Assembly: GCA_031216915.1 (NCBI GenBank)
Contig: CM062289.1
Location: 447,850,910-447,914,909, forward strand
Length of the DNA stretch: 64,000 nt
Direction: 5' to 3'
DNA from: Pictodentalium vernedei
Lineage: Eukaryota; Mollusca; Scaphopoda; Dentaliida; Dentaliidae
Shown: positions 11,507-23,997 of the stretch, one piece after another
Position numbering within the stretch: position 1 is the stretch's first letter
Layout: every line of letters starts with the position of its first letter
Made by a program: the position numbers and the translations under genes
The notes under the pieces: model-generated
The model's database searches: none
What the model was told of the DNA's origin: nothing
What the model saw: only the letters and a program-made list of their open reading frames with translations

Positions 11507-12751
11507 CAGCTCCTCCTCCTCCTCATCTTCTTCCTCTTCCTCCTTATTCTCTTGCTTCCCAGCCACAGATGGATTAACATTGGAGTATGTGTGGTCAGGT
11601 CTGTACTCTGAGATTCCATTTTTATCCTCATGTGAAGAATTGTCATCGTCACCACAACTATTTTCTCTTTTAATGCTCACTAATAACTCTTCCACATCTG
11701 AATGCTTCTCATTCTTCCATTGTTCTGTATTTAATAACTCATCCTTTCTATCAAATTGGGAATTACAGGCACTTAGTGACTTTTCTGATTTCAAGTTATT
11801 TTCTTCTTTTTTAACTGGTAATAAAAAGTCCTCCCCTTTTTCTTGATTATTTAAGAGAACATGAGAATTGATTGCACTACTTTTTTCAGTGATACAAAGT
11901 TCTGTGTTTGAATTAACTTCCTGGATTTTCTCTTCAGATTTTATATTTTCAGAGATACTGCTGTTTCTTAATTCAACTGAACCACGAGAATGTTCATCCT
12001 CTTCTTCACATTTTATATCTGGTGGTTCTGTTTTGATATTTTTCATTATTTCTTTGACAGACTTTTTTTCTGAGCAGGAATTAACACTTGATGACCCACC
12101 ATCTATTCTATTTTTCTCAGACTGCAACCCATCATGGAAATTTTCAGAATTCTCCACTGTCTTACAGTACTTATCACAGCTAATGTTAGATGTTCTTGAA
12201 GGAACAATTGTTACTGATGATCCTGGAAGAGAATCGCTACAAGTACTATCACAGTTACTGTTATCCTCATCACACCAAAGTGATGATACACCTAACCCAC
12301 TGGTATCACTAGTGACTTCTTTCTCCCCATCTAACTTCCTAAGCTTTTCATCTTTCCAAGAAATAGCAGTTCCATTAGGAGTTTCATTGGTCATAAATCC
12401 TGATAATGAACTACACAATGATCTCGACTGAGAATCATCTGAGAACTGCTCATCAAAATTGTTTATTCTACCCGTATTCCTCTTTTTTGTTGGGCTTAAC
12501 CCAGTGAATCCCTTTTCTAAGTCCCTTACTAATCCATTTCGCATTTTCCTTCCTGATTTCCCTAGTGCTAATGAATCAGAATTAGTTTTGTCAACATAAA
12601 CAGCAGGTGAGCTCTCCCTTGTACTGCAACAACTGTTATTGACATTAGCTGAAGTAAAAGAACTGCTACACACTGACGTATCCGACATAGCTGCTTCATC
12701 ACCACTTGCATCTGAACACTGTTGATGCTCCTCTTGAGCTGGTTTGGAAAC
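11507..12751 (-). CDS. Host exon: acidic, Ser-rich region with six SUMO-consensus sites
   Basis: A 1245-nt exon (415 codons, phase 0 to 0). The acceptor is a long pyrimidine tract ending GCATTTTCAG at 12752, and the donor is CTG|GTATGT at 11506. It encodes a low-complexity, Ser/Glu/Asp/Asn-rich segment with a terminal Glu run (EEEEEDEEEEEL). It contains IKTE, IKCE, IKSE, VKKE, LKSE and IKRE, six matches to the psi-K-x-E SUMO acceptor consensus. RSF1 proteins have a comparable acidic, KxE-rich linker between the WHIM and PHD regions, which fits the neighbouring exons, although the sequence itself is too simple for a homology claim. Upstream in-frame codons from 12820 translate only the polypyrimidine tract and should not be annotated as an N-terminus. 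Confidence 0.8.
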
Positions 12752-13099
12752 CTGAAAATGCAAAAAAAGAATTAGGGCAAAAAGAAAAAAAATAGTTTTG
12801 CTCCTCAAGTAATTCCTCATTTAAAAATTGAATCCCCTCAAAGAATGTTTTTATTGGCGAGCAGTGTCTTCCAAAGTAGTCTAGTCCCGAGACTATAAAA
12901 TTTTACCTTTTTTGATTGATGTATATTAACCCATTGAACACTGGTGGTATCTTCCATGCCTGTTAAATGCAGAAATTTGAAGAGTCCATATTCATTATTT
13001 GGGGGTAGAGCAATTAATATGTTCAACGTGCAGCCTTAAGGCTGCACATTGAAAATATTAATTGTTCTACCACACAAGTTCACTAAGCAGCCATCCTAC
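12752..13099. other. Intron segment
   Basis: Contains the acceptor tract of the preceding exon and a long zero-loop palindrome at 13004-13071. Nothing else is recognised. Confidence 0.5.
13004..13071. repeat. Zero-loop palindrome, 34-bp arms
   Basis: The two halves meet at CCTT|AAGG (13037/13038) and pair over 34 bp with three mismatches. It could form a cruciform. Origin unknown. Confidence 0.8.
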
Positions 13100-13576
13100 T
13101 TAACCCTTTACCCAATGCAGACGATTTCAAAATTTATTATTTTAAAAATCATTTTTAAAATTTTTTCAAAAAATTTCAACAAAACCATATCATGTGACCC
13201 CTCTTTGGAACGAGCTCAACGAGCTCGTTCCAAAGAGGGGTCACATATGGTTTTGTTGAAATTTTTTGAAAAAGTTAAAAAATTTATAGTAATTTATATA
13301 TTTTTTATACTTACCAATGACCCAGACATAGCTGGTGCTAACTCTTAAAATATAGGGCCAAACACAAATTTTGCCCCCCAATCCCCAAAATTTGCATCTA
13401 AAACTAAAGAAAAACATGTCCTGAGAGGCCCTCCACACTTCGCCCCTACTGCGCATGCGCAGTGTCAAGGACGTTCCGAAATTGGCGCCATTTATCATAC
13501 TAATAACCAGTGCCTGGTAAGCGCTATGTACTCAGCGGGGAGGCAAGAGTTCCCAACTCCTGGGAGGGCCATCCCC

Positions 13577-13665
13577 GTCTGGGTCATTGGTAAGTATAAA
13601 AAATATATAAATTACTATAAATTTTTTAACATTTTTATACTGTACCAATGACCCAGACATAGCTG
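13577..13665 (-). other. DIRS internal complementary region, copy A2
   Basis: The reverse complement of the left end (to 13630) is joined to the reverse complement of the right end (from 13631), in the same arrangement as in the other copies. Confidence 0.88.
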
Positions 13666-14329
13666 AATAGTAAAAAGGCTGGAGGGCCAAGGACATAGAG
13701 CAAAATGGAATACGCTCAATAAAATAAAATAGAGTCATCCCCTGTAGGGAAAAGAAGTAATAGGCCTTACATGTATCTTTCTTATTTATGATAAATTAGA
13801 AAGATACAACACCTTCCAAAAATTGAGCTTCATACATCCATGTACTCTATTAATATCCAATAATCCTTATATTAATAATTTTTAAAGTAAGCCAATAATA
13901 AAGTAAGTCTAGAGAATAGAGACTCTTATACTCCTAAAAGTGTGTGAGAATTGCATAATCATGTCCGTTGACATATGCAATATTCAAAGGCTATACTTTA
14001 AAAACTAAGACTTGAATGAATTTTATAAACTTAAACTTCTCACTAAACAACCATCCCAATAACAGCTCAGAATTACTAACTCCGGAGGAGGTATCCCCTT
14101 GTTTTCATAGTAAAAACAGGTGACCCAAGGGAACACCCTCCCCCCCCCCCTTTTTCTTGCCCTGGGTCAAATAGCCCAGAGCGAAGAGGGCAGCCGAACG
14201 GAGACACTGCCGAAACAGACAGCCTATCTAGCTATAGTAGCAACTGTTAAGTGAATGACATTCTGAGCAGTAGATAATAGACCTAACAATAGAGGCCTCC
14301 AGAAATGGACTCGATATTTCTGAGATAAA

Positions 14330-17300
14330 ATTCATGAATGGATGGCTGAGCGCAATGAGCAGCCTTCAAAAATCTATAATAGCAACACTATTAAAGTAAG
14401 CCCAAGAAGTAGAAGAACTCTTACTTCATGAGCCGAAATCTTAAGCACAACTGCTAAGCCAATGATATACCATAAGCAGTACGCTAGTTAATAGAATCCA
14501 TTAACAATAAAATGGAGCGTAACGTCCTTCTACTAGACATCAAAGACAGAAGAAGCTTACGCCCTTGAAATAAACAGATATCTGTTTATAAATACATAAA
14601 CTGTACCCGGAAAGAGTAAAGGCCTATGCCCATACGAAGACGGAAGGACCTTAAAATAATAGGTTCCGGATAATAGGAGCCTAACTCTGATGCAACAATC
14701 CAACCTAAATAGTAACGGAAGTATTGATTCCGAAACTATGAAAGTGAAAATCATCCATCGATAGTGCATGAAACTCACTGACTCTACAGTAAAAGAGAAA
14801 CCAACAGAATTACTGTCTAAAAGGTCAGAATTTGAAAACTACTGTTTCCAGAGGCTCAAATGATTACTTAGCTAAATAAGAACCTGAAGTTAAAATCCAT
14901 ATAGGAATTTAATCTAAAGATTCTAAGTCTATTTATCAAAAAGTTACTAATTGACTTAGATAAAGAGACAAAAGACTCAATTGTAAACTATCGTAGAGTG
15001 CATAGGTATGAGGTAACATAAACCTATAACCTAAATAACAACAGGCTGCAGTAGATCTTGTGAAACAAGTATACTAAAAAATAGCAATGAGTAGTATGGA
15101 GGGATCAACCATATGAACATAATGATCCCTACACCACGACGGAAGAGCCTCCACTCTAGTCGCATAGAATAGCGAAGAAGAGGATCTCCTATAGTAAGAA
15201 ATCGCGTCCAAAGCTCGTCCAGTACAGTGCTTACAATGCAATACGGACCACACAACGGAATACATGAAGGTTGCGACCTTGCTGGTTGTGATAAAGATGA
15301 CACGATTTACCCAGTGAAAAAAGATCCTCACATAGAGGAAGATTTCACGTTAAGATCCACAGTAGACAAGAGAGTAAATTACTCATGATCTCTGTGAAGA
15401 TAGAGATGCTATCAACAGAAATGTATTGTGGTTGTTTATCTTAGCAATACCTGCTAAAAACAACAGCGCCGGAGGATACGCGTATCCTATCATTCCGTCC
15501 TATAGATCAATAGAGCGTTAACAGTATTAGCTCAGAGATCTGGACAAGCCAACACATACGTCTGCAATTGATTAGCCAGCTGTGTCATAAATAAAACATT
15601 ATTGGGCGCTCCCAAAGATAGCAAATCTGATTGAATACTTGTTTGTTGAGAGTCCATTCTGACAGCAACAAGCGACCCGTAAGAGAACGGGAGTCCGATA
15701 AAACAATCAGACGACCCGGAATATGACGGACCAAAACTGAACTTGGTGTACTATAACCAACAGACGGATTCTTTCCATTAAATTGAATAACGGAAACGAA
15801 AGAGTGCCTCCCTGGTTCCGGAGATACGCCACTACTGTCGAATTAAAGGACAGGAATTTGGGCATGCGTTTCTGAATAATGTTCATGCAATGACATAAAG
15901 CAAGCCTAAAAAACATTATTCCGCGGAAGTTAACTGATAGCTAAAAGACTGCGGAACCCAAAGACCCCGGCACTTCGAATCCGTAGGGATCAGAATATAT
16001 CCCAATCTGTTTGACTGGCAACCGTCATAACAGCCACACTCGGGTCCGGCAACTGCGGCGGCACTCTCTGAGTCAACCACCGAATGTTTGCCCCAGTCTG
16101 AATCTCTTGTAACACTAGATAGACAAGAGAATGTATAAATCAAGCAATTCATGGATTGCCGGAAGTTGCCGTCGAAGAGAAGCTCCTCCGAGAACGAAGC
16201 GACTCTGAGAGAGTTCTTAACCTACTATCCACGCGTGGATGTAGCTAGGGCTGCCTCACGTCTAACCAACTCCAATCAGCCACTGAAGGGCGGAGTTATA
16301 CGTGAACAAACTACTGCCCTCAAAAGAAATTACATTGAGAATAATATCCCGTAAATCTTTTCATGAAGACGTAATGATAACGCCTCAGTAAGGCGGATTA
16401 CGTATAATAAAGCGTCTAAGTTAAGTCTACTATACATAATGTCGTTCCCAACATTGAAATTGGAAAAGACATAAACGGTGAAAAAGAATATATGCAGTCT
16501 TTAATCACACCGTCTAGACGCATATGAACTCTCGGTATGCCCTGCTCTGCCAAAATAAACTATATGTAAAAAAGATAAAATGGCAGAAAAGAGCCACGCG
16601 GACAAGAAACTAAACTATCATGCTTAGTAGCAGGCTTGTATATATATAAAAATATATAGCGTCGAAAAATAAAACACATGTTGTAATTACAATATTGGAC
16701 TGCGTCGGTAAGTCAGGGACAAAGTCCCTGTACCGATCGAAAAATCCGAGTCCAATGACGCTATAAGTCTCTTATCCAAGATCGCAGCAATGAAGTCCGA
16801 AAAATAATCACTGGAAGAAATGCCAGAAGATATGAAAGGCATCTTCCGATACTACTAAAGGGAAAACTCGAAATCTTTCGAATCCCTTTCGCCATCCTGT
16901 CGGACCCTATAAAGCGTTCGGTCGTCCGTAGCTTGATGCAACCGCGGACCGCACCGACCCAGCGCCGTCGGATAATTCCTGATTCGACCGAGAAACCGTC
17001 AATTGCTGGGATGCTGCGAAACAACTGTGCTAACTCGGATAGCACGTCCGTCACTGAGGCCTGAGGAGCAGCGGTCTTACGATGCATTGCCGCAGGAAGC
17101 TCCGAGATCGTTACCGCGTGCATACTTCCAATATGCGAGCGAACGGAGTGTATAGGCCTCGTGTCCCTTGGCTACCGGATGGCGCGACCTATTCGCTGTG
17201 GAATCACTGAATGCCGAAACTGATCGGATACTCGAGGTCACGTAGCCAATGTGCGGTCGTGTGCCCTGCTGTGAGGATGAGGAAGCATTAAAGACAGTCT

Positions 17301-18940
17301 CTCGGACTGTCAATATAACGGAGCGTCCCGAGCAACGGACATATGCTCCGAATGTAAAATATCTGAACCACAACATGCGGTCCCCTATGTTGTTGGCTTC
17401 CTCCGATCTGTCCTCAATCTGCCGTCACTGGGTGAGTACTAAAGTAAATAAAGTGCTCGCATCACCCAAATCTCCTTCCTAGACCGCAACGGACGAACCC
17501 GGCAGCCGAACCATTCGATGAATGTACGCTACACCGGGTGAGCTAGCGAATGTCACTCCGTAAGCGATAGACATATTCCATGAGCACTTATTGCCGCTAA
17601 CTCTTCATTAACTATGACGACAGAGGCACACTTTGAAAGACATCTCCATAATTCTTCGAACAAGAAACTAGAAATGCTTGGATAGCAAGCATAAAATAAT
17701 AATATATATAGCGTCGTTCAATAATTCGAAAGTTTGTGTGACATTATTGGACTATGTCGGAACTGAGGGACGATGTCCCTGAACCGAACCAAAAATTTCT
17801 AAGTCCACCGACGCTATCAGTTTCTTATCCGGCATCGCAGCATATGTTGTTCCGAAAGGGAAAGCTTGAAATCCACCGAATCCCTTTCGGTATCCCGTCG
17901 GACTGGATGAAACTTTCGGACGTCCGTACCCGCTTCCGCGGAGCGTCCCGACCCAGCATCGTCGGATAAAATATATGCGACAGATTCAGTTGATGCTGGG
18001 ATGCTGCGATAAACTGTGCTATTAAGGAAAGCACGTCCGTTCCCGAGGCCTGTGCAGTAGCGGACTTACGATGCATTGCCGCTGGAAGCTCCGTGTACGT
18101 TGACTCCCGCATACTTCCTATGCGAACGTCCGGAGTCTGCAGGCCTCGGGTCCCCGGCTACCGACCCAGCGCTGTCGGATAATTCTCGATCCGACACCGT
18201 TTCTGTCGGCTGCTGGGATGCTGCGATAAGCTGTGCTATGTGCACAAGAATGTCCGGCGTCGAGACCTGCGGAGGCGCAGTCTATCGCTGCTTCGCCGAG
18301 GGCAGCTCCGCATCAGATGGCTCCCGCATACTTTTCCTATGCGAACGTCCGGAGTCCATCGATCTCGAATCCCTGGCTGCCGGATGGTGTGACCTGGTCG
18401 CCGAAGAATCCTTGATCGGCGAAGCTGGTAATATATCGGCGGTCACGCAGCCAAGGTGCGGTCGTGTGCGCTGACGAGAAGAGGAAGCCTTAGCAGTCTC
18501 AGCGGGCTGCCTATACAACGGAGCGTCCCGAGCGACGGACGTATGCTCCGCTAACGACACATTTGTACCACAACATCTGGGGCCAGATGTTGTTGAACGA
18601 GAGAGGGGCCTCTCTCGCTTGCCGTCCGGATGGACCGGAACGAGCTATGAACCGGACTAAAAGGCTTCCTCCGTTCTCCCTCCGATCCGCCGTCACTGGG
18701 TGTGCATTAAGTTAATTTTATAGTGCTCGCATCACCCCAAAATTCCTTCTAGACCGCAACGGACGAACCCGGCTGCCGAACCATTCGGTGAATGGACGCT
18801 ACACCGGGCGAGCTAGCGGACGTCAAAGGCCGTCGAACCTACTAGGGTCCTCTTAGGCAATTGGCGTATTTACATGAGCACTTTTCCGCTAGCCCTTCAT
18901 TAATTGTGACGACGGAGGCACACTGTTGGAAGACATCACA
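14330..18940 (-). pseudogene. Decayed recombinase, RNase H and duplicated gag of DIRS-A2
   Basis: 14330-15400 aligns with the recombinase part, 15420-16140 with RNase H, and 16150-18940 with gag. No frame exceeds 132 codons. The RT motifs (FGL..AP..FT, YLDD) are absent because the region was deleted. 18150-18300 carries a third, partial copy of the gag stretch containing GCTGGGATGCTGCG. Confidence 0.75.
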
Positions 18941-20345
18941 GATACATCACCCTAATCTTGATCGTCTGAAATAGAAATTGATAAAGTAGAGTGACCCTGC
19001 GGGGAAAGGACCGGAGTGTCCAAATCCCCAACAACATACCGTGACATACGCTTCCCATATTGTCATCGAAATCATACGATACAGAACCGGAGTTAATGCG
19101 AGTACACTGACCACATATAGAATGATAATAAGGTCAGAGGAAGACTTCCTCTTAAAACAATTGATCAATATCCTTTCAATGTGAAAAGAAAACAAGTCCT
19201 GGTACTCGCACTAATCCCTGGCAATCAAAATACCTAATAATAATATGATCCATTAATATAGAAAAAATAATTGAAATCAAAATATTTTGAAAAAATATTT
19301 TTTCAGAACAGCCCAAGTTTCTGAAAAGTAACGTTGAGCCCCAATGGATCCCAAGCCTAAGTGTGGACAAAAATTTTAAAAATATTTTAAACAATTTATT
19401 CAACACTTACGAACAATAATAATGTATCTAGTTATGATTGAAATAACATAAAGATATTATTATTTAGAAATCCCCCCCTCACACAGAGGGCTGTTGTAAA
19501 TGTAAACAATGAGTGTAAAAACACTAAAATAAGACTCCAGGCACCCAGGCCCGAAATCAGTTACCAAAATACACCATCTGATGCAAAACAGAGACTTCCA
19601 GGGAAGAAACTGCAGAACATCAGATGGTAGATGCAGAACACAACGCCTAACCACCCGTAGGTGAAGACGTAAACATGGGGAAAGAACAGAATTCATTCTG
19701 TTATTCAGCTAAACTCCCAAGAAAATTTTAGTAATAATAATTACAGAAATTATGCCAAAAGCATGGGAGAATAGCAAGGGGGACTTAAAGGACAGGGAGA
19801 GAGGAAAAACACTTGAAAAAACAGTGTAACTAAATAATCAGAATGACAACAAAATGGCTGCTGCCTTGAAAATAGGTAACTTAACATAATTTCATTAAAA
19901 AATTTTAAGTTACAGCCCTGATAATATTCTGTCACACATTCTTTTCCTCTCCTCCTTTTCTATCCTCCTTAGAATCACCATTTCACTAATATTTATGTGT
20001 CTGGCATCATTTAAACTGAGATTTAAAAGCACAAAGATCAGTCAGATGTTAACTGATGAAGGGCCAAACTTAGAATGATAAATGGCGCCAATTTCGGAAC
20101 GTCCTTGACACTGCGCATGCGCAGTAGGGGCGAAGTGTGGAGGGCCTCTCAGGACATGTTTTTCTTTAGTTTTAGATGCAAATTTTGGGGATTGGGGGGC
20201 AAAATTTGTGTTTGGCCCTATATTTTAAGAGTTAGCACCAGCTATGTCTGGGTCATTGGTACAGTATAAAAATTAATATTTTTTCAGCTGCTGAATTTGC
20301 ATATTACTCGGGCAGATGCGGCCAATTCGTTGGGTAAAGGGTTAA

Positions 20346-21292
20346 TGAAATTATGGCAGGTTGTGTTGCTAGACTGGAAAAGCAGTCTCTCATGTTGAAA
20401 AAGTTAATTTACACGTGTTTGCTACAATATAATGCATGATTTTTGGTTGTTAAAATTTATTCACATCTCTTTACCTCGTTACAATTTAGCAATGAGTGCC
20501 CGTAGCCACTTTCATCATAAACTCTAACAAGGCAGAGACCTACAGAAGAAATAAATTCACTTCAAAAGTTAATGCGAACCACAACCTCAGAAAATGAAAC
20601 CTTTAAGTTGTGGTACATACATTTGAGAATATTGTCCAAATATGGACTTCTTGCACTCAAATAGTTAACACCAGTCATGTGCCAAGCCAGGGCCCCGCAT
20701 TCCATGCACACAATGAGGGCTGCTTAGAGGCCCTAAGAATGTAGACCTGTGAGCAAATACCAGAGAGATCATTCACATTTGATTTGACAGCATCATACTC
20801 AACACAAGCAGGTAACCACAGACTGCTGCTATCTCAAAACGCACACACATTTATATGACCTCACAGTATATTAGAGTGCCACAATATTTTTCAACAAGTG
20901 CATTTTTTAGATCCCGTAAAATGGAAGACAGGGTGCTGATGGAAGCAATTGCACTCGCACCTGACTCATTTCCAGGACTGAGTATCTTTTCATGTTGTTT
21001 GCAACACTGTGCTCACTGACAAGTCTAAAATAAGTTGGTTGGTCACAGTCAGTTTTCATGTAATGACATTCGCTAACACTGCTAGTACCAAGTCACATTT
21101 CCAACTGCTACATTAAAATGAAAGCTACATGCAAAAAATCGTGAGGCATACATGTTTTTGTGAACTACTTCTCGAATCCTGGGCATGATATGGTGTGCTT
21201 TGCAGTTGTGCACCACAAAATATTTGAGAAAAAATATTAACCATTAATTTATTGTTCATTTAAGATTTTTTGATTTGGTAGTTCAAAATTAT
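20346..21292. other. Intron segment carrying one short exon
   Basis: Apart from the 65-nt exon at 20475-20539, no repeat border, tandem repeat or open frame was recognised. Confidence 0.45.
20475..20539 (-). CDS. Host exon, 65 nt
   Basis: Minus strand. Acceptor TTTCTTCTGTAG at 20540 and donor GAG|GTAAAG at 20474. Only one frame is open, LCLVRVYDESGYGHSLLNCN plus E, entering in phase 1 and leaving in phase 0, which joins in frame to 11507-12751. The 45-kb exon leaves in phase 0, so at least one exon between them is missing from this model. No domain is recognised; membership in the CECR2/RSF1-like gene is inferred from strand and phase. Confidence 0.5.
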
Positions 21293-21589
21293 AAATTTAA
21301 AGTAATTTGTATATTATATTTTTTATACTTACCAATGGCCCAGACTAGCTGGTGCTAACTCTAAGTTAACAAGGGCCAAACACAAATTTTGAACCCCCAA
21401 TTCCCAAAATTTGCTTGCAAAACTGAAAATTAAAAGTCCTATCTGGCCCTCCATACATTTACTCTCTGCGCATGCGCAGTCATCAGAAAGTGACCGGAAT
21501 TGGCGCCAACATCATTCTTTGTAGAAGAGAGTACTATATAATAATTCAGTGGGGAGGTATGAGTGCCCACTCATGGGAGGGCCATCTCC

Positions 21590-21678
21590 GTCTGGGCCAT
21601 TGGTAAGTATAAAAAATATACAAATTACTTTAAATTTATAATATTTTTATACTATAACCCAATGGCCCGGACCAGCTG
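21590..21678 (-). other. DIRS internal complementary region, copy B1
   Basis: Reverse complement of the B1 left end, followed by a diverged reverse complement of its right end (TATTTTTATACTATAACCC). Same logic as in DIRS-A but with its own end sequences. Confidence 0.8.
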
Positions 21679-21785
21679 AATCGTAAAAAGGTGGAAGGCC
21701 TAAGACTTCAGAATTAGTAGATCAACATAGTTCCAATCCTGTAATCCAAGGTGAAAGGAAATTAAAATTATTACGAATTACATGT

Positions 21786-21816
21786 ATGTCTCTCTATACA
21801 GTAATAGAGAAGACAT
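21786..21816. repeat. Hairpin downstream of the ICR in DIRS-B1
   Basis: ATGTCTCTCTA pairs with TAGAGAAGACAT with one bulge. It sits where every DIRS-A copy has its GTATCTTTCT / AGAAAGATAC hairpin. Confidence 0.6.
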
Positions 21817-22959
21817 ATCCTAACTAAGGAGTCCAATTGAAGTAATTTCGTATTCTCAGCATGAAGAGTATGCTAATTTGGATGTAACAAGTTACCAATT
21901 TTTAAGGCTAGTCTGGACTAAACCCCCAAAATTAGGATGGCATATTTGAGAATGAGAGAATATCCCCCACAAACATACAGCTTACACAATAAAACTCCGC
22001 CTGTATGCAGGATATAATTACGGACAACACAACTTCCTTCATAGTTACATACCTATCAAGCCAGAGGAGAGGTAAAAAATCACCACCCCCCCCATTTCTT
22101 TTGAAGGAATCTTCAAAAGGAAAGAGGGGAGCGCTATGGAATCAGTAAAAGCGGTACCAAAAACAATATAAATATTCGTCAAACAGGCACTCATGTATTA
22201 ATTTATTATTAATAAATGGTGCTTAATGCCACTTCAGAAGTTAAGGCTATAGCGACGATCCTGGTATTAATACTGCCTACTATATAACATACACCGCAGA
22301 TGGCGTACGCAGATATGTCAAAAAACGGTGATATAATATATAACATACACATGTCCAGTCGAACCACAATGAACAATCTCTGGAGAGTAAACACATTTCC
22401 GAGGTAACCTACAGGCGACCCCAGGTGTACAATAAATTCCAGTAACAACACTCCTTGATGTGTACTATCTGATATCTATGACCGTATACACGTGTGAATA
22501 TATGATTTGAGTACCGACATTAATAGAAACCTGGATCTAGAAATGGAAGTAGGTATGATTAACAGGCTCCTACACGGACCGCCCCCAAAATAATTCATAA
22601 TTTCTAAGGTCCATAACACACAAAAGCGTCAGCCTAATAAATATTATGTGCGTGAGCATTAAAATCCCGCATGTAATCATCTGAATACCAGTTAACTGGT
22701 TATGCAGCCTCCGAGGTACCCAAAGACGAGCAATTTATTAATGATGAAATATGTGCTTGTATATGACATATAGACGAATAATCACAGGAAACCAACCAAC
22801 TAAAAAGTGGATGTGCCCATGAGGTCGCCATAGAACACGACCAAGCCACCAATCGAGAAGTGAAGAAATGCATTTATGTATTTAAACTCATAAGAGGCTT
22901 GCGGGAAGAAAACTATGTCTTGCCCGGTAATCGCCTCTAAACACATTGGCGGTGTGTGT

Positions 22960-23000
<41 letters not shown>
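22960..23000 (+). repeat. Uninterrupted G tract, 41 nt
   Basis: 41 consecutive G on the plus strand inside decayed DIRS-B1, preceded by GGTGTGTGT. It could form G-quadruplexes. Tract length may be inexact in the assembly. DIRS-B2 has no such tract at the matching place (near 63340). Confidence 0.9.
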
Positions 23001-23001
<1 letters not shown>

Positions 23002-23369
23002 GATTCGAAGTCATATCGAACCCTCCTCATCCGCATTACTTTATTGTTCTTGTGTTAGACATAATATAATACAGGAACCGCAATGGTGCTCTCACGTCTA
23101 ACCGACTCCATTATGCCACTATGGGCGGAGAAGGACTTGAAGAACAAAAACTTCCTCTGATAAAGAAGGTCCTCTCGTGGAGGAAGCTTCCAGGGGAACG
23201 TCCCATAACAGACATTTGAGAAGACTGATCCAAGGTTTCTGTGACGACAGAGGTGCTACTAGTAGGATTCACAAAGAGAAAACAAAATCTACTGAATCAA
23301 CTGAATTGGAGGATACGCATATCTTATCATCCATCCCCATGAGATCGGCAGAGCATCTACTGCATAAGC

Positions 23370-23997
23370 TCAGTGGTCTGGGCATACTGACACGAACAAC
23401 GGTAACTGATTGTTCTGGTGCGTCACAAACGGATCTATCATGGGGCGATCCCTCTGGTAGCAATTCTGTCCAAATACTCGCTTTTTGAGTGTCCACTCCA
23501 ATAGCAACAGACGACCTTCCCGAGCGAGTCCGCTAGTACGTTCAGACAACCCGATATATGACAGATAGAAAGATGAACATGATGACTCAGGATGTATTTG
23601 GAAAACCTTCGTCAGTTGGCATAACGGAAATGAATCGGTGCCACCCTGGTTCCCGATGTACGTTACTACTGTCGAGTTGTCTGACCAAATTGAACATGGA
23701 CGTCCATTATTATGTGAATGCAATGTTGTAGCGCTAGCTATAATTAACATCATCTCGTTGATGTTTATGTGTTTCACCTGAAACCTGGGGTCCCAAAGAG
23801 CCTGACACTTCAAGACTGCGGGACTTAGGGTCGCACACCTATCCGTCTGACTCACATCCGTCATAATCGTGAAAACCGGATCCGTTAACCACTGAATATC
23901 TGCCCAATTTGAACCCATGTTTTACTAGGTCCGTTAAAACAATACTGGTTCAAGCAAATGCGTCTTCACATTCTAGTTCTGAGTTCTGTTAAGTCTC
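23370..23997 (-). pseudogene. RNase H region of DIRS-B1 (partial)
   Basis: Frame 23370-23918 encodes TIMTDVSQTD, WSDNSTVVTYIGNQGGTDSF and a DPFVTHQNNQLPLF block, clear counterparts of the RNase H segment in the copy at 45586-52739. Acidic residues of the active site are still visible (D in MTDVS, D in SDNS). The segment corresponding to the last acidic motif (LADSLSR) is damaged. It breaks off at about 23997 at a later insertion. Confidence 0.8.

Larger units (their letters stand above)
13274..20273 (-). mobile_element. DIRS-A copy 2: non-autonomous, RT-deleted
   Basis: Exactly 7000 bp from GTTAAAAAATTTATAG to GTATAAAAAT. It shares with copies 1 and 4 the junction of RNase H to gag (about 16142-16152) and the gag tandem duplication (units at about 16600-17650 and 17651-18920). 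It is nearly identical to copy 4 throughout, including frame-breaking lesions (for example the 120-codon frame at 16761-17123 recurs at 39920-40282). Flanks differ completely from copy 4, so the two are separate insertions, not a local duplication. Confidence 0.9.
13100..20345. mobile_element. piggyBac-type MITE split by DIRS-A2
   Basis: Left end TTAACCCTTTACCCAATG at 13100 and right end GTTGGGTAAAGGGTTAA at 20329-20345. The MITE lies in the opposite orientation to the one at 906-8087: its long hairpin (about 13165-13265) is on the left and its CAGCTGCTGAATTTGC side on the right. DIRS-A2 sits at the same internal AT palindrome as DIRS-A1 does in the other copy. Confidence 0.72.

Noticed and set aside
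11580..12431. Plus-strand open frames of 88 and 187 codons
   Set aside because: They are antisense shadows of the acidic Ser-rich exon.
12752..12820. Hydrophobic N-terminus (FFLFALILFLHF) in front of the acidic exon, looking like a signal peptide or membrane segment
   Set aside because: It is the translation of the intron's polypyrimidine tract; the exon starts at 12751 after TTTTCAG.
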